Below, piece by piece: positions 45,288-56,975 of a DNA stretch of 64,000 nt. Source of the stretch: Nocardiopsis sp. CC223A (lineage in GTDB: Bacteria; Actinomycetota; Actinomycetes; Streptosporangiales; Streptosporangiaceae). Within the stretch, counting starts at the first letter, position 1, and each line of letters opens with the position of its first letter. Below the pieces are notes generated by a model. The model saw nothing but the letters and a program-made list of their open reading frames with translations. It was not told the DNA's origin and made no database searches. The position numbers and the translations under genes were made by a program. The stretch lies in NCBI RefSeq assembly GCF_030766825.1, contig NZ_JASFDV010000001.1, positions 124,001 to 188,000 of the forward strand, read 5' to 3'.

Positions 45288-46388
45288 ATGAGACGACCGC
45301 TCGTGTGCGCCCTGGCCGCGCTGTCCGTGTTCCTCCCGGCACCCGCCCTGGCGGAACCGGAGATCCCGGACGGGGGTACCGGGTTCGACTACCCGCGCGG
45401 CGGCGAGGGGCCGGAGGGGTCGGAGGTCGCCTTCACCTTCCAGGACCCGCGGATCTCGGAGTCCAGCGGACTGGCCCCCTCGCTACGGCACGAGGGGGTG
45501 TGGTGGACCCACAACGACAGCGGTGACCACCCCACCGAGGTGTACGCGGTGGACGGGGAGGGGAACACGGTCGCCACCGTCACCCTGGCCCTGGAGCGGC
45601 GCGACTGGGAGGCGATCACCGTCGCCCCCGGGCCGGACGGTGAGCCCGCGGTCCACATCGGGAACATCGGCGACAACTTCGGCGGGAGCTGGAGCGAGGT
45701 ACGGGTCTACCGGTTCACCGAACCGGAGGTGCTGGCCGACACCACCGTCGAGCCGACGGTGCTGACGTTCTCCTACGCCGACGGGGGCCGCGACGCCGAG
45801 TCGATGATGATCGACCCGCGCGACGGGCGGCTGTACGTGGTCTCCAAGGAGTTCGCCGGCGGGCTGTACGCCGCCCCGGAGGAGATCGACCCCGAGGGGG
45901 TGAACACCCTGGAACGGATCGACTCGGCGCCGCTGTTCGCCACCGACGCCGCGTTCGGCCCGGACGGCACCCGGTACGTGATCCGCACCTACTGGGGGGT
46001 GACGGTCTACGACTCCACCGACGGGGTGCCGGGCACCTCGCTGGGCGGGTTCGACCTGCCCGAGTCCGACCAGGGCGAGTCCATCGCCTTCACGCCCGAC
46101 GGTACGGAGCTCATGGCGGGCACCGAGGGGCCGGCCGCCCCGGTCTGGCGCGTCCCGTTGGAGGAGCGCTTCCGCACCGGGGAGGTCGTGAGCGGAGAGG
46201 CCGGGAGCGGGGAGGCCGGGAGCGGGGAGGCCGGGGCCGAGGAGGAGGGCGCGTCCCCGTCGGAGGCCGCCGGTGAGCCGGCCGGGGACGACGGGGAGCG
46301 GGGGAGCGCGGTGCCCTTCCTCGCGGGCGGCGCCGCGGTGGCCGTCCTGCTCATCGGCGGCATCGTCCTACTCGCCCGCCGCCCCTAG
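45288..46388 (+). CDS. Secreted, C-terminally anchored beta-propeller-like protein
   Basis: 366 aa. Signal peptide 1-22 (ends APALA); a beta-rich domain with WWTHNDSGDHPTEVYAVDGE, HIGNIGDNFGGSWSEVRVYR, RDAESMMIDPRDGRLYVVSK and ESIAFTPDGTELM, which looks like a phytase/esterase-like or WD40-like propeller that may bind Ca2+ through its Asp loops. A Ser/Gly/Glu repeat (three SGEAG units) is followed by a single membrane helix and RRP tail (about 345-366). Not assigned to a precise enzyme family. Confidence 0.68.
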   Translation: MRRPLVCALAALSVFLPAPALAEPEIPDGGTGFDYPRGGEGPEGSEVAFTFQDPRISESSGLAPSLRHEGVWWTHNDSGDHPTEVYAVDGEGNTVATVTLALERRDWEAITVAPGPDGEPAVHIGNIGDNFGGSWSEVRVYRFTEPEVLADTTVEPTVLTFSYADGGRDAESMMIDPRDGRLYVVSKEFAGGLYAAPEEIDPEGVNTLERIDSAPLFATDAAFGPDGTRYVIRTYWGVTVYDSTDGVPGTSLGGFDLPESDQGESIAFTPDGTELMAGTEGPAAPVWRVPLEERFRTGEVVSGEAGSGEAGSGEAGAEEEGASPSEAAGEPAGDDGERGSAVPFLAGGAAVAVLLIGGIVLLARRP

Positions 46389-46442
46389 ACCGGGGCCGCC
46401 CCGGCGGCCGGTGCCCGCGGCCGGGGGACCGGCCGCGGCGGG

Positions 46443-47489
46443 TCAGCCGCCCTTCTTCTGGCCGCCCTGGCCGCCCTGGCCGTTCTGGGCGGCCTGCCCG
46501 GCGTCCAGGAAGTGCTCGCGCACCAGGAACGCGTGCCGGGAGAAGTCCGTGAACACGCCGTCCACGCCCAGCTCGAAGAACAGCTCGTACTCCGCGGCGA
46601 AGGAGCCGTAGTCGCCCGCGTCGCCGTCCGAGCGCAGCGCCGGCGGCAGGAAGTGGTTCTCGCTGCGGAACGTGTACGGGTGCACCAGCAGACCCGCCTC
46701 GTGCGCGTCGTCCACCAGCGAGGTCGGCTCGGTGAAGTCCCCGTCCTCGCCGACCGGCGCGATCAGCGCCTTGTCCGGGCCGATCGCGTGCGCGAACGCC
46801 GCCACCTCGGCCAGCCCGTCCGGAGTGGTGTAGTGCCGCCAGTGCTCCTCGGTGCCCATGAGGAACACCAGCGGCAGCTCCGTCCCGGCGAGCTTGCGCA
46901 GGCTCTCGGCCTCGAACGACTGGAGGAACACCGGCACCCGCGGCTCCGGCCCGGTCAGCCCGGCCTCCTTGAGCGCCGCGATCAGCGGCGGCTCCAGCTC
47001 CAGGTCCTGGGACACGTGGTAGGAGGGGTGCTTGGTCTCCGGGTAGATCCCGATCGGCCGCTTCAGCTCCGCGGTGAGGGAGAACGCCAGGTCGATGACC
47101 TCCTCCAGGGTCGGGATCTCGTAGGTCCCGTCCATCAGCGCGTTCATCGTGCGCACGTCCTGGAGGCGCTCCCTGGCGCGCAGCGTCTTGATCTCCTCCA
47201 GGGTGAAGTCCTGGGCGAAGAACCCCGTGATCTCCCGGCCGTCGATGGTCCGGGTGGTGCGCCGGTCGGCGAACTCCGGGCGGTCGGCGACGTCGGTGGT
47301 CTCACCGATCTCCGCCTCGTGCCGGCAGATCAGCCGGCCGTCCCTGGTGGCGACCAGGTCCATTTCGATGAAGTCGCCGCCGTGCCGGGCCCCCAGCTCG
47401 TAGGAGGCCAGGGTGTGCTCGGGCCGGTGCCCCGAAGCACCCCGGTGGGAGATGATCTTGATGGGGGAATCCAACTTGTTCCTGCGCAC
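46443..47489 (-). CDS. Glycerophosphodiester phosphodiesterase
   Basis: 348 aa, GTG start. TIM-barrel catalytic residues His15-Arg16 (IISHRGASG), Glu42-Met-Asp44 (FIEMDL) with the metal-binding pair, and PETKHP further on. It has no signal peptide, unlike GlpQ, so it is intracellular. Hydrolyses deacylated phospholipids to glycerol-3-phosphate and an alcohol. The C-terminus is a Gln/Gly-rich tail (GQGGQGGQ). Confidence 0.92.
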   Translation of the reverse strand: MRRNKLDSPIKIISHRGASGHRPEHTLASYELGARHGGDFIEMDLVATRDGRLICRHEAEIGETTDVADRPEFADRRTTRTIDGREITGFFAQDFTLEEIKTLRARERLQDVRTMNALMDGTYEIPTLEEVIDLAFSLTAELKRPIGIYPETKHPSYHVSQDLELEPPLIAALKEAGLTGPEPRVPVFLQSFEAESLRKLAGTELPLVFLMGTEEHWRHYTTPDGLAEVAAFAHAIGPDKALIAPVGEDGDFTEPTSLVDDAHEAGLLVHPYTFRSENHFLPPALRSDGDAGDYGSFAAEYELFFELGVDGVFTDFSRHAFLVREHFLDAGQAAQNGQGGQGGQKKGG

Positions 47490-47520
47490 AGTCGACCCGT
47501 CCTGGAAGTCCGGAAAAGGA

Positions 47521-47561
47521 GAAAAAGAGGAGGTCGGTCCGCGGGGAACGGACCGACCTCC
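47521..47561 (-). terminator. Rho-independent terminator of serC
   Basis: On the minus strand a perfect 13-bp stem (plus-strand arms 47529-47541 and 47549-47561) is followed by TCTTTTTC. It lies 58 bp past the serC stop and before the GDPD start. Confidence 0.9.
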
Positions 47562-47618
47562 ATTCTGCCCCTTCGCGCGACCGGGCCGCGGCCGGCGGCG
47601 GGGCGGTGCCCGAAAGCG

Positions 47619-49764
<2,146 letters not shown>

Positions 49765-50003
49765 ACCCCGGACCGGGCCGCGGGGCGGGGAACGGAACCG
49801 GGCCCGACGGCCGGGTGCGTACGGAATTCCGGGTCCTTGCCGTCACGATATGCTTGCGGTATTCGGTGGTCGCTCCCGCGGTCGTGCGGACGCCCCGGTC
49901 CCCACTCGGCTCTCGGGAATCGCATCGCCCCGGCCTGTGTTGTGAGAGACCTGCCGTGCCCGCCGTGACCGTGCGCCGGGCGCAGAGTCATGGGAGGGGA
50001 GTC

Positions 50004-50705
50004 TTGACCGCACACGGGCTGATCGACACCACGGAGATGTACCTCCGGACGGTATTCGAGCTCGAAGAGGAGGGCATCGTCCCCCTTCGGGCCCGGATCG
50101 CCGAGCGCCTGCACCAGAGCGGCCCGACCGTCAGCCAGACCGTGGCCCGCATGGAGCGCGACGGCCTGCTGCGGGTCGAGAACGACCGGCACCTGGTCAT
50201 GACCGCCGAGGGGCGCAGGCTGGCCACCCATGTCATGCGCAAGCACCGGCTCGCCGAGCGGCTGCTGGTCGACGTCATCGGACTGCCCTGGGAGGACGTC
50301 CACATCGAGGCCTGCCGCTGGGAGCACGTCATCTCCGAGGCCGTGGAGGAGCGTCTGGTGACGCTGCTCAACGCGCCCTCGGTGTGCCCCCACGGCAATC
50401 CGATCCCGGCCCTGGACGAACTGGGCCTGGACGACTACTCGCCCGAGCCCTTCACCGACGAGTCCATCGTGCCGATGGTCGACGTCGCCTCGGGGCCGGA
50501 GACCACCGTCACGGTCCGCCGGATCAGCGAGCAGATCCAGTCCGACGCCGACGTCATGCGCACCCTGCGCGAGGCGGGGGTGCAGCCCGAGCGCGAGGTC
50601 GTGCTGCGCGCCACCGACGACGGGGTGCGGGTGCTGGCGGAGGACGGCGAGGGCACCGATCTCACGTCGGAGATCGCCGGGCACATCTTCGTCGCCAAGC
50701 CGTGA
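50004..50705 (+). CDS. DtxR/IdeR-family iron-dependent regulator
   Basis: 233 aa from TTG 50004 (GGGAGGGG five bases before); no ATG fits, since ATG 49990 runs into a stop. N-terminal HTH with IDTTEMYLRTVFELEEEGIV and GPTVSQTVARMERDGLL; dimerisation and metal domain with HRLAERLLVDVIGLPW (His and Glu of site 1) and EACRWEHVISEAVE (His98, Cys102, Glu105, His106 equivalents); HGNPIP; C-terminal SH3-like domain. Iron homeostasis repressor; full set of metal ligands present. Confidence 0.93.
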   Translation: MTAHGLIDTTEMYLRTVFELEEEGIVPLRARIAERLHQSGPTVSQTVARMERDGLLRVENDRHLVMTAEGRRLATHVMRKHRLAERLLVDVIGLPWEDVHIEACRWEHVISEAVEERLVTLLNAPSVCPHGNPIPALDELGLDDYSPEPFTDESIVPMVDVASGPETTVTVRRISEQIQSDADVMRTLREAGVQPEREVVLRATDDGVRVLAEDGEGTDLTSEIAGHIFVAKP

Positions 50706-50848
50706 CGACGGGGATCCGTTGCTCATCAGGATTGTCACATTGCGCTGCGGGAACGTTGACGGTGTTGCTACGCTCGCTGCAAGGTGCGGTCGTTCGGGTG
50801 ATCCGGGGCGGGCATGCTTGCAGTTCATGACGGCGAGGTGGCGGCTAG

Positions 50849-53125
50849 ATGACACGGTGGGGTGAGCCCTTCCGGGAAGGCGACGCGCTCGCCACGGCCG
50901 CCGTCGTGGACCGCGCGCAGATCGCCATCGTCGTCATCGACCGGTTCAGCCTGCTGCGCTACTGGAACCCCTTCGCCCGCGAGCTCTTCGGCTTCGTCGG
51001 CGGCCGCGACTACGTCGGGCTCTCCCTGCTGGACATCGGCATCCACGAGTCCGACCGCGAACACGCCTCCCAGCTGGCCCGCCGCGTCCTGCGCGGCGAG
51101 CCCTGGGAGGGCACCTTCGCGGTCCTGCGGGGCGACTCCACCTGGATCCACGTCCGCGCGCAGGCCGTGCCCATGCGCAACGACGACGGCGAGATCGACG
51201 GCATCACGCTGATCGCCCGCGAGGCGCTGCGCAGCGGCCGGGTCGAGGAGCAGTACGGCCTGCTGGAGCGGATCGGCAGCCGGCTGGCCGGCTCCCTGGA
51301 GTTCGACTCCACCGTGCGCGGGGTCGCGGGCATCCTGGTGCCCCAGTTCGCCGACCACTGCTTCATCGACCTCTACGACCACGACCGCCTGGTCAGACGG
51401 GTCTCGGTGCACGCCGAGGGGTGGACACCCCCGGCCCGCACCTGGTTCGACGTCGGGGACGAGGTCCGCTACCCCGAGCGCCACTTCGTGACCCAGGCGC
51501 TGCGCCGCCTGGAGACGGTCGTCAGCAGCGACTACCTCTTCGAGAGTTCCCCCAACACCCGCTCCGACATGGTCTCCCGGCAGGTCGGCGTCACCTCCGC
51601 GATCGCCGCTCCGCTGCGCGCTCGCGGCGAGGTACTGGGAGTGCTCACCCTGGCCCTGTCCGGGCTGTCCCCGCGCCAGAAGGACACCTACGGCGGCTTC
51701 GACCGCGACCTCGTGGGCGCCATCGCCTCCCGCGTCGCACTGGCCATCGACAACGCCCGCCTGTTCGAGGAGGAGCGCAGCACCGCCCTGGCCTTCCAGA
51801 ACAGCCTGCTGCCCAACGGCTTCCCGCCCCAGGACGGGCTCACCATCGCCTCCCGCTACCTGCCCGCCGGACCCACGCAGGCGCACGGCCACGGCATCCA
51901 GACCCAGGTGGGCGGCGATTTCTACGACGTCATCCCGCTCTCGGCCGGCCGGGTGGGCCTGGTCATCGGCGACGTCGAGGGCCGCGGCCCGCACGCCGCC
52001 GCCGTCATGGGCCAGCTGCGCGCCGCCCTGCGGGCCTTCGCCCAGGCCGACCGCGAACCCGCCGACATCCTGCGCGAACTCGACGAGTGGGTGCGCCGCC
52101 TGGGCCGCCCCGTCGACGGCGGCACCTGGATCCCCAGCGTCAGCTGCCTGTACATGGTCTACGACGCCTGGTCGCGCGAGCTCTCCTACGCCAACGCCGG
52201 GCACGCCCCCCCGCTGCTGATCACCTCCGACTCCGTCGAGGCCCTGGAGCTGGAGGTCAACGACCGCATGCTCGGCACCCGGGTCAAGGGCGGCGCGGGC
52301 GAGGACGTGGTCTACCACCAGGCGGAGCTGCGGCTGCCCACCGGTGCCACGCTGCTGCTGTACACCGACGGCCTGATCGACCGCACCCCCGTCGGCGGCG
52401 CCCGCGACCCCGAACGGGCGTTCCGCAGTCTCACCGAGCGGGTCTCCGAGGTCGCCGACAAGGACGTGGAGCAGATCGCCGAGGCGGCGGTGCACAGCGT
52501 TCCGGGCGAACTGGACGACGACACCGCGCTGCTGGTCATGCGCACCGACTCCGACGAACTGGCGCTGCGGGAGGGCTGGTTCCCCTCCGAGGCCTCCACC
52601 GTCGGCGAGGCCCGCCACCTGGCGGCCAACACCTTCAAGGAATGGGGGATGGACCGGGACCAGTCGGAGCTGGCCTGCCTGCTGGTCTCGGAGATCGTCA
52701 CCAACGTCGTCATCCACGCCACCCCGCACCCGGTGCACCGCGAGTTCACCGACGGCGGGGTGCGCGACTCCGAGACGCCCTTCGACGGCACCGCCTCCTT
52801 CGACGAGTTCGACGAGGACTGGAGCGACCTGTTGGACGAGGTCGCCGAGGCCGACGAGGCGGAGGCCCAGGACGGCGACAAGGAGTTCCTGCTCCGCCTG
52901 CGCAAGGGTGCCTCCCGGGTGTGGGTGGAGGTCTTCGACCACGACCTGCGCCTGCCGCGCATCCGCAGCGCCGCCGCGGACGACGAGGGCGGCCGGGGTC
53001 TGTACCTGGTGGAGCAGCTGGCGACCCGCTGGGGTTCGCGGCCGACCCCGGACGGCAAGGCGGTCTGGTTCGAGATGCCCATGCACGCGCCGGTGGAGGA
53101 CGGGGACGCCGGGCCACCGGCCTGA
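50849..53125 (+). CDS. PAS-GAF-PP2C (SpoIIE)-HATPase signalling phosphatase
   Basis: 758 aa. PAS about 18-120 (IAIVVIDRFSLLRYWNPFAR), GAF about 140-305, SpoIIE-type PP2C about 320-560 with the metal residues in VGGDFYDVIPL, VIGDVEGRGPHAA and DTAL; C-terminal RsbW-like HATPase about 575-745 with N-box SEIVTNVVIHA, G1 FDHDLRLPRI and G2 DEGGRGLYLVEQLA. An acidic insert of about 50 residues (about 625-680) splits the HATPase between N-box and G1. Such fusions switch anti-sigma pathways by dephosphorylating anti-anti-sigma factors. No partner is adjacent. Confidence 0.9.
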   Translation: MTRWGEPFREGDALATAAVVDRAQIAIVVIDRFSLLRYWNPFARELFGFVGGRDYVGLSLLDIGIHESDREHASQLARRVLRGEPWEGTFAVLRGDSTWIHVRAQAVPMRNDDGEIDGITLIAREALRSGRVEEQYGLLERIGSRLAGSLEFDSTVRGVAGILVPQFADHCFIDLYDHDRLVRRVSVHAEGWTPPARTWFDVGDEVRYPERHFVTQALRRLETVVSSDYLFESSPNTRSDMVSRQVGVTSAIAAPLRARGEVLGVLTLALSGLSPRQKDTYGGFDRDLVGAIASRVALAIDNARLFEEERSTALAFQNSLLPNGFPPQDGLTIASRYLPAGPTQAHGHGIQTQVGGDFYDVIPLSAGRVGLVIGDVEGRGPHAAAVMGQLRAALRAFAQADREPADILRELDEWVRRLGRPVDGGTWIPSVSCLYMVYDAWSRELSYANAGHAPPLLITSDSVEALELEVNDRMLGTRVKGGAGEDVVYHQAELRLPTGATLLLYTDGLIDRTPVGGARDPERAFRSLTERVSEVADKDVEQIAEAAVHSVPGELDDDTALLVMRTDSDELALREGWFPSEASTVGEARHLAANTFKEWGMDRDQSELACLLVSEIVTNVVIHATPHPVHREFTDGGVRDSETPFDGTASFDEFDEDWSDLLDEVAEADEAEAQDGDKEFLLRLRKGASRVWVEVFDHDLRLPRIRSAAADDEGGRGLYLVEQLATRWGSRPTPDGKAVWFEMPMHAPVEDGDAGPPA

Positions 53126-53253
53126 CCGGCGCACGGGCGAACGCGTGACCTGCCGGGCACTCTGCGTTTCGTGACGCAAAAGACCTGGATTCACCCCCGG
53201 CCAGGTAGGTAATTTGTACGGCATTCCCGTCCCCCATCCCGCGGAGTGAGCCG

Positions 53254-54123
53254 ATGACCTCCCGCCACCTGCCCGCGCTCGGCGCCCTCGCCGCCGGGGC
53301 CGTCCTGTTGGCCACCGCCTGTGCCCCGGCCGACGACGCCGCCTCCGGATCCGGCGAGGAGAACGCCGCCGAGTGCACGCCCGGCGGCCTGCCCACCCTC
53401 ACCGAGGGCGTGCTCACCATCGGCACCGACAGCCCGGCCTACCCGCCGTGGTTCGCCGACGACGACCCCGCCAACGGGGAGGGCTTCGAGGCGGCCGTCG
53501 CCTACGCGGTCGCCCTGGAACTGGGCTACGACGCCGAGGACGTCACCTGGACGACGGTGGCGTTCAACAGCGCCATCCAGCCCGGCCCCAAGGACTTCGA
53601 CTTCGATATCAACCAGTTCTCCATCACCGAGGAGCGGGCGCAGGCCGTCGACTTCTCCAGCCCCTACTACGACGTCCGCCAGGCCGTCGTGGCGCTCGCC
53701 GGCTCCGAGGCCGCCGAGGCGGCCTCCACCGCCGACCTGGCCGGGCTGACCATCGGCGCGCAGGTCGGCACCACCAGCTACGACACCCTGCTGGAGACCG
53801 TGGACCCGCAGACCGAGCCGCTGGTGTACAACAACAACGACGACGCCAAGCAGGCACTGGAGAACGGCCAGGTGGACGCGGTCGTCTTCGACCTGCCCAC
53901 CGCGTTCTACATCACCGCCGCCGAGCTGGAGGACGCCGTCATCGTCGGGCAGCTGCCCCGCACCGAGGAGGCCGCCGAGCAGTTCGGCCTGGTGCTGGAC
54001 CTGGACTCGCCGCTGACCGACTGCGTCAGCGGGGCCCTGGACTCCCTGCGCGAGCGCGGGGTCCTGGCCGAGCTCGAACAGGAGTGGTTGGCCGAGGCCG
54101 CGGACGCTCCCGAGCTGGACTGA
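53254..54123 (+). CDS. Polar amino-acid ABC transporter substrate-binding lipoprotein
   Basis: 289 aa. Lipobox LLATAC; SBP_bac_3 fold with GVLTIGTDSPAYPPWFADDD, FDFDINQFSITEERAQAVDF, GAQVGTTSYDTLLE and AVVFDLPTAFYI. Binds an amino acid or similar polar solute outside the membrane. First gene of a three-gene operon, one base before the permease start codon. Confidence 0.93.
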   Translation: MTSRHLPALGALAAGAVLLATACAPADDAASGSGEENAAECTPGGLPTLTEGVLTIGTDSPAYPPWFADDDPANGEGFEAAVAYAVALELGYDAEDVTWTTVAFNSAIQPGPKDFDFDINQFSITEERAQAVDFSSPYYDVRQAVVALAGSEAAEAASTADLAGLTIGAQVGTTSYDTLLETVDPQTEPLVYNNNDDAKQALENGQVDAVVFDLPTAFYITAAELEDAVIVGQLPRTEEAAEQFGLVLDLDSPLTDCVSGALDSLRERGVLAELEQEWLAEAADAPELD

Positions 54124-54124
54124 C

Positions 54125-54985
54125 GTGGCGGCACACGACACCGGGCACGCCCCCAGCCCCCTGGAAGTCGAACGGGCCGCGCTGCGCCGCCGCCAGAGCA
54201 TGCGCTCGGTGCTGGTCGGCGCGGTCTCCACCGCCGTGCTGGGCGCCGTCCTGGTGACCGTCGTGGTCGGCTCACCCGGCTGGGAGCGGGTGCGCGAGAC
54301 CTTCTTCGACCCCGAGGTGGCGCTGGAAGCCCTGCCGGCGGTGCTCACCGGCCTGTGGCTCAACGTGCGGCTGCTGGTGTTCTGCGCACTGGGCGCGCTC
54401 GCCGTCGGCCTGCTCGCCGCGGTGCTGCGCACCCTGCGCGGGCCGGTGTTCTTCCCGCTGCGCGCGATGGCGACCGCCTACACCTACGGTTTCCGGGGCG
54501 CCCCGCTGATCATCGTGCTGTACCTGATGGCGTTCGGGGTGCCCGGGCTGCGGCTGGAGAACACCCCGAGCGTGCTGGTGCTCGGCGGGATCGCGCTCGT
54601 GGTCACCTACGGCGCCTACATCGCCGAGGTGTTCCGCGCCGGGATCGAGTCGGTGCACCCCAGCCAGATCGCGGCCGCCCGCTCCCTGGGGCTCACCTAC
54701 CCGCAGGCGATGCGCTGGGTGGTGCTGCCCCAGGCGGTGCGGCGGGTGTCGCCGCCGCTGCTCAATGACATGGTGGCGCTCCAGAAGGACGTGGGCCTGA
54801 TCTCCCTGGCCGGACCCATCGACGCGATCCGGGCCGCGCAGATCGCCACCGCGCAGACCTACAACTTCACGCCGTACATCGTCGCCGGGGTGCTGTTCGT
54901 GCTCATGGCGGTCCCGCTGGTGGCGATCACCGACCAGGTGACGCTGCGGGCGGCGCGGCGCCAGTCCGCGGAGGGGGACCGATGA
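54125..54985 (+). CDS. Amino-acid ABC transporter permease (HisM/GlnP type)
   Basis: 286 aa, GTG. Five to six membrane segments; the permease motif is GAYIAEVFRAGIESVHPSQI then AARSLGLTYPQAMRWVVLPQ (EAA loop), in the usual position. Overlaps the ATPase start by ATGA. Confidence 0.93.
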   Translation: MAAHDTGHAPSPLEVERAALRRRQSMRSVLVGAVSTAVLGAVLVTVVVGSPGWERVRETFFDPEVALEALPAVLTGLWLNVRLLVFCALGALAVGLLAAVLRTLRGPVFFPLRAMATAYTYGFRGAPLIIVLYLMAFGVPGLRLENTPSVLVLGGIALVVTYGAYIAEVFRAGIESVHPSQIAAARSLGLTYPQAMRWVVLPQAVRRVSPPLLNDMVALQKDVGLISLAGPIDAIRAAQIATAQTYNFTPYIVAGVLFVLMAVPLVAITDQVTLRAARRQSAEGDR

Positions 54986-55764
54986 GCGAACTGGAGCGGG
55001 CGGCCCGGATCGAGGGCCCGGCCCCGGTGCTGCGCCTGCGCGGGGTCCGCAAGGAGTTCCGCGGGAACACCGTTCTGGACGGGCTGGACCTGGACGTGCC
55101 CGAACACGCCGTGGTGGTGCTCATCGGCGCCTCCGGCTCGGGCAAGTCCACTCTGCTGCGGTGCGCCAACCTGCTGGAGCCGGTCACCGACGGGACCATC
55201 CACCTGGACGGCGAGCACATCACCGACCCGCGGGTGGACGCCGACCGGGTGCGTCGCAGGATCGGCATGGTGTTCCAGTCGTTCAACCTGTTCCCGCACA
55301 TGACCGTGCTGGACAACGTCACCCTGGCCCCGCGCCGGGTGCACCGGCGCGAGCGCCGGGAGGCGGAGGAGAGGGCGCGGGAACTGCTGGACCGGGTGGG
55401 CCTGGCCGACAAGGCCGGGGAGTACCCCGACCGGCTCTCCGGCGGCCAGCAGCAGCGGGCGGCGATCGTGCGGGCACTGGTCAACGGGCCGCGGCTGCTC
55501 CTGCTGGACGAGATCACCAGCGCTTTGGACCCCGAGCTGGTGGGGGAGGTGCTGGACCTGGTGCGGGGGCTGCGCGACGACGGCATGACCATGCTGCTGG
55601 CCACCCACGAGATGGGGTTCGCCCGCCAGGTCGCCGACACGGTGTGCTTCCTCCAGGACGGGCGGGTCCTGGAGCAGGGGCCGCCCGAGCAGGTGCTGGG
55701 CGACCCGCACGAGCCGCGGACGCGGCGGTTCCTCCAGCGGATCATCGACTCCGGCCGTCTGTGA
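54982..55764 (+). CDS. Amino-acid ABC transporter ATPase (GlnQ type)
   Basis: 260 aa. Walker A GASGSGKST (about 52-60), Q-loop VFQSFNLFPHMTVLDN, signature LSGGQQQRAAIVRAL, Walker B LLLLDEITSALD, His switch ATHEMGFARQVAD. Completes the importer; a terminator follows at 55767. Confidence 0.95.
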   Translation: MSELERAARIEGPAPVLRLRGVRKEFRGNTVLDGLDLDVPEHAVVVLIGASGSGKSTLLRCANLLEPVTDGTIHLDGEHITDPRVDADRVRRRIGMVFQSFNLFPHMTVLDNVTLAPRRVHRRERREAEERARELLDRVGLADKAGEYPDRLSGGQQQRAAIVRALVNGPRLLLLDEITSALDPELVGEVLDLVRGLRDDGMTMLLATHEMGFARQVADTVCFLQDGRVLEQGPPEQVLGDPHEPRTRRFLQRIIDSGRL

Positions 55765-55766
55765 AC

Positions 55767-55793
55767 GTTCCCCGCGCCGAACGCGCGGGGAAC
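55767..55793 (+). terminator. Terminator of the amino-acid ABC operon
   Basis: GTTCCCCGCGC / GCGCGGGGAAC, perfect 11-bp stem, 5-nt loop, 3 bp after the last stop. Confidence 0.82.
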
Positions 55794-55984
55794 ACTCCGC
55801 TCCGGTCCCGAACACCCGGAGAACTCCGCGTTGCCCCCGTTGCGCGGGGGCGGTCCCCCTGGTGTCATCGACTCCGACCGGCACGCCCACGCCCCGCTCG
55901 CTGACTCAGAGTGATCACGCGAACCCCGTGCGGCGTTCCGGCCACCGGCGCACCCCCTGTGCCGGACACCGAGAGGAGACCCCC

Positions 55985-56749
55985 TTGTCGCAACGCGCAC
56001 CCTCCCGTATCGCGCGCCGGGCCCTGGCCCTGGCCGCCGCCCTGGTCCTCGTCACCCCCGGGATCGCCCTGGCCGCGCCCCCGGCGGCGCTGCCCACCGC
56101 CCACACCGCGGAGGAGGGCCGGTGGCAGCCGGCCTTCGACTACGACACCGACGGCTGCTACTCCACCCCCGCCATCGGCCCGGACGGCACCCTCAACGGC
56201 GGCCTGAACACCAGCGGCGCCCTCAACGGGAGCTGCCGCGACCGGTCCGACCTGGACAACACCAACTCCTACTCCCGGTCCAAGTGCGACCCCAGCGGCT
56301 GGTGCGCGTACATGTACGCGCTGTACTTCGAGAAGGACCAGGTGCTGCCGGGCTGCTGCGGCCACCGGCACGACCTGGAGCACGTCGTGGTGTGGGTGTT
56401 CGGCGGCCAGGCCCGCTACGTGTCCGCGTCGGCCCACGGGGACTACGACACCCGCCCGGCCGACCAGGTGCGCTGGGAGGGCACCCACCCCAAGATCGTC
56501 TACCACAAGGACGGCGCGTCCACCCACGCCTTCCGGTTCGCCGCCGGGCACGACGACCCGCCGGAGAACCACTACGGCGTCTGGCAGTACCCGGACCTGG
56601 TCGGCTGGGACCACTTCCCGCCCGGCATCCGCGACATCCTGACCTCCGCCGACTTCGGCAGCGCCCAGCTCGACCTGCGGGACGGCTCGTTCCCGGGCGC
56701 GCTGAGCAGGGCCGAGCCTGCCGGCATCGACTTCGACCCCTGGGCCTGA
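55985..56749 (+). CDS. Secreted NPP1/NLP (necrosis- and ethylene-inducing-like) protein
   Basis: 254 aa from TTG 55985, placed 5 bases after GAGAGGAGACC; no ATG fits a signal peptide. Signal peptide 1-30 (cleavage after GIALA). Conserved NLP core: FDYDTDGCYSTPAIGPDG, the heptapeptide GHRHDLE at 126-132 (consensus GHRHDWE), and HVVVWVFGG. Two Cys pairs occur in the core. Family members bind plant membrane sphingolipids and lyse cells, though many bacterial ones are non-toxic or untested. Confidence 0.88.
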   Translation: MSQRAPSRIARRALALAAALVLVTPGIALAAPPAALPTAHTAEEGRWQPAFDYDTDGCYSTPAIGPDGTLNGGLNTSGALNGSCRDRSDLDNTNSYSRSKCDPSGWCAYMYALYFEKDQVLPGCCGHRHDLEHVVVWVFGGQARYVSASAHGDYDTRPADQVRWEGTHPKIVYHKDGASTHAFRFAAGHDDPPENHYGVWQYPDLVGWDHFPPGIRDILTSADFGSAQLDLRDGSFPGALSRAEPAGIDFDPWA

Positions 56750-56756
56750 CCGTGTT

Positions 56757-56895
56757 CTTCCGAACCCCCGCCTCGCCGCGGTCCGTCCGTCGGGGACCGG
56801 AAGGTCCTCAACGGATGGCCTGCGGCCACAGGCCATTCCGCGAAGGTGTCCGCCCCGGACCTCCGGAACCCCGCCCCGCCGGGACCTGAGGGCGT
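56757..56895 (-). repeat. Dispersed intergenic repeat, inverted copy
   Basis: Read on the minus strand it carries GGGGTTCCGGAGG, then GGCCGCAGGCCATCCGTTGA, matching the copies at 35745-35970 but with a different centre. Follows the NLP gene; non-coding. Confidence 0.65.
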
Positions 56896-56975
56896 GTCCA
56901 CCCGCCCTTCTGGGCCGCCCCCGACGTAGTGTTCCCACGTCCGGGGCGCGCGGCCCGGGGCTGGGGCGGAGGGAC

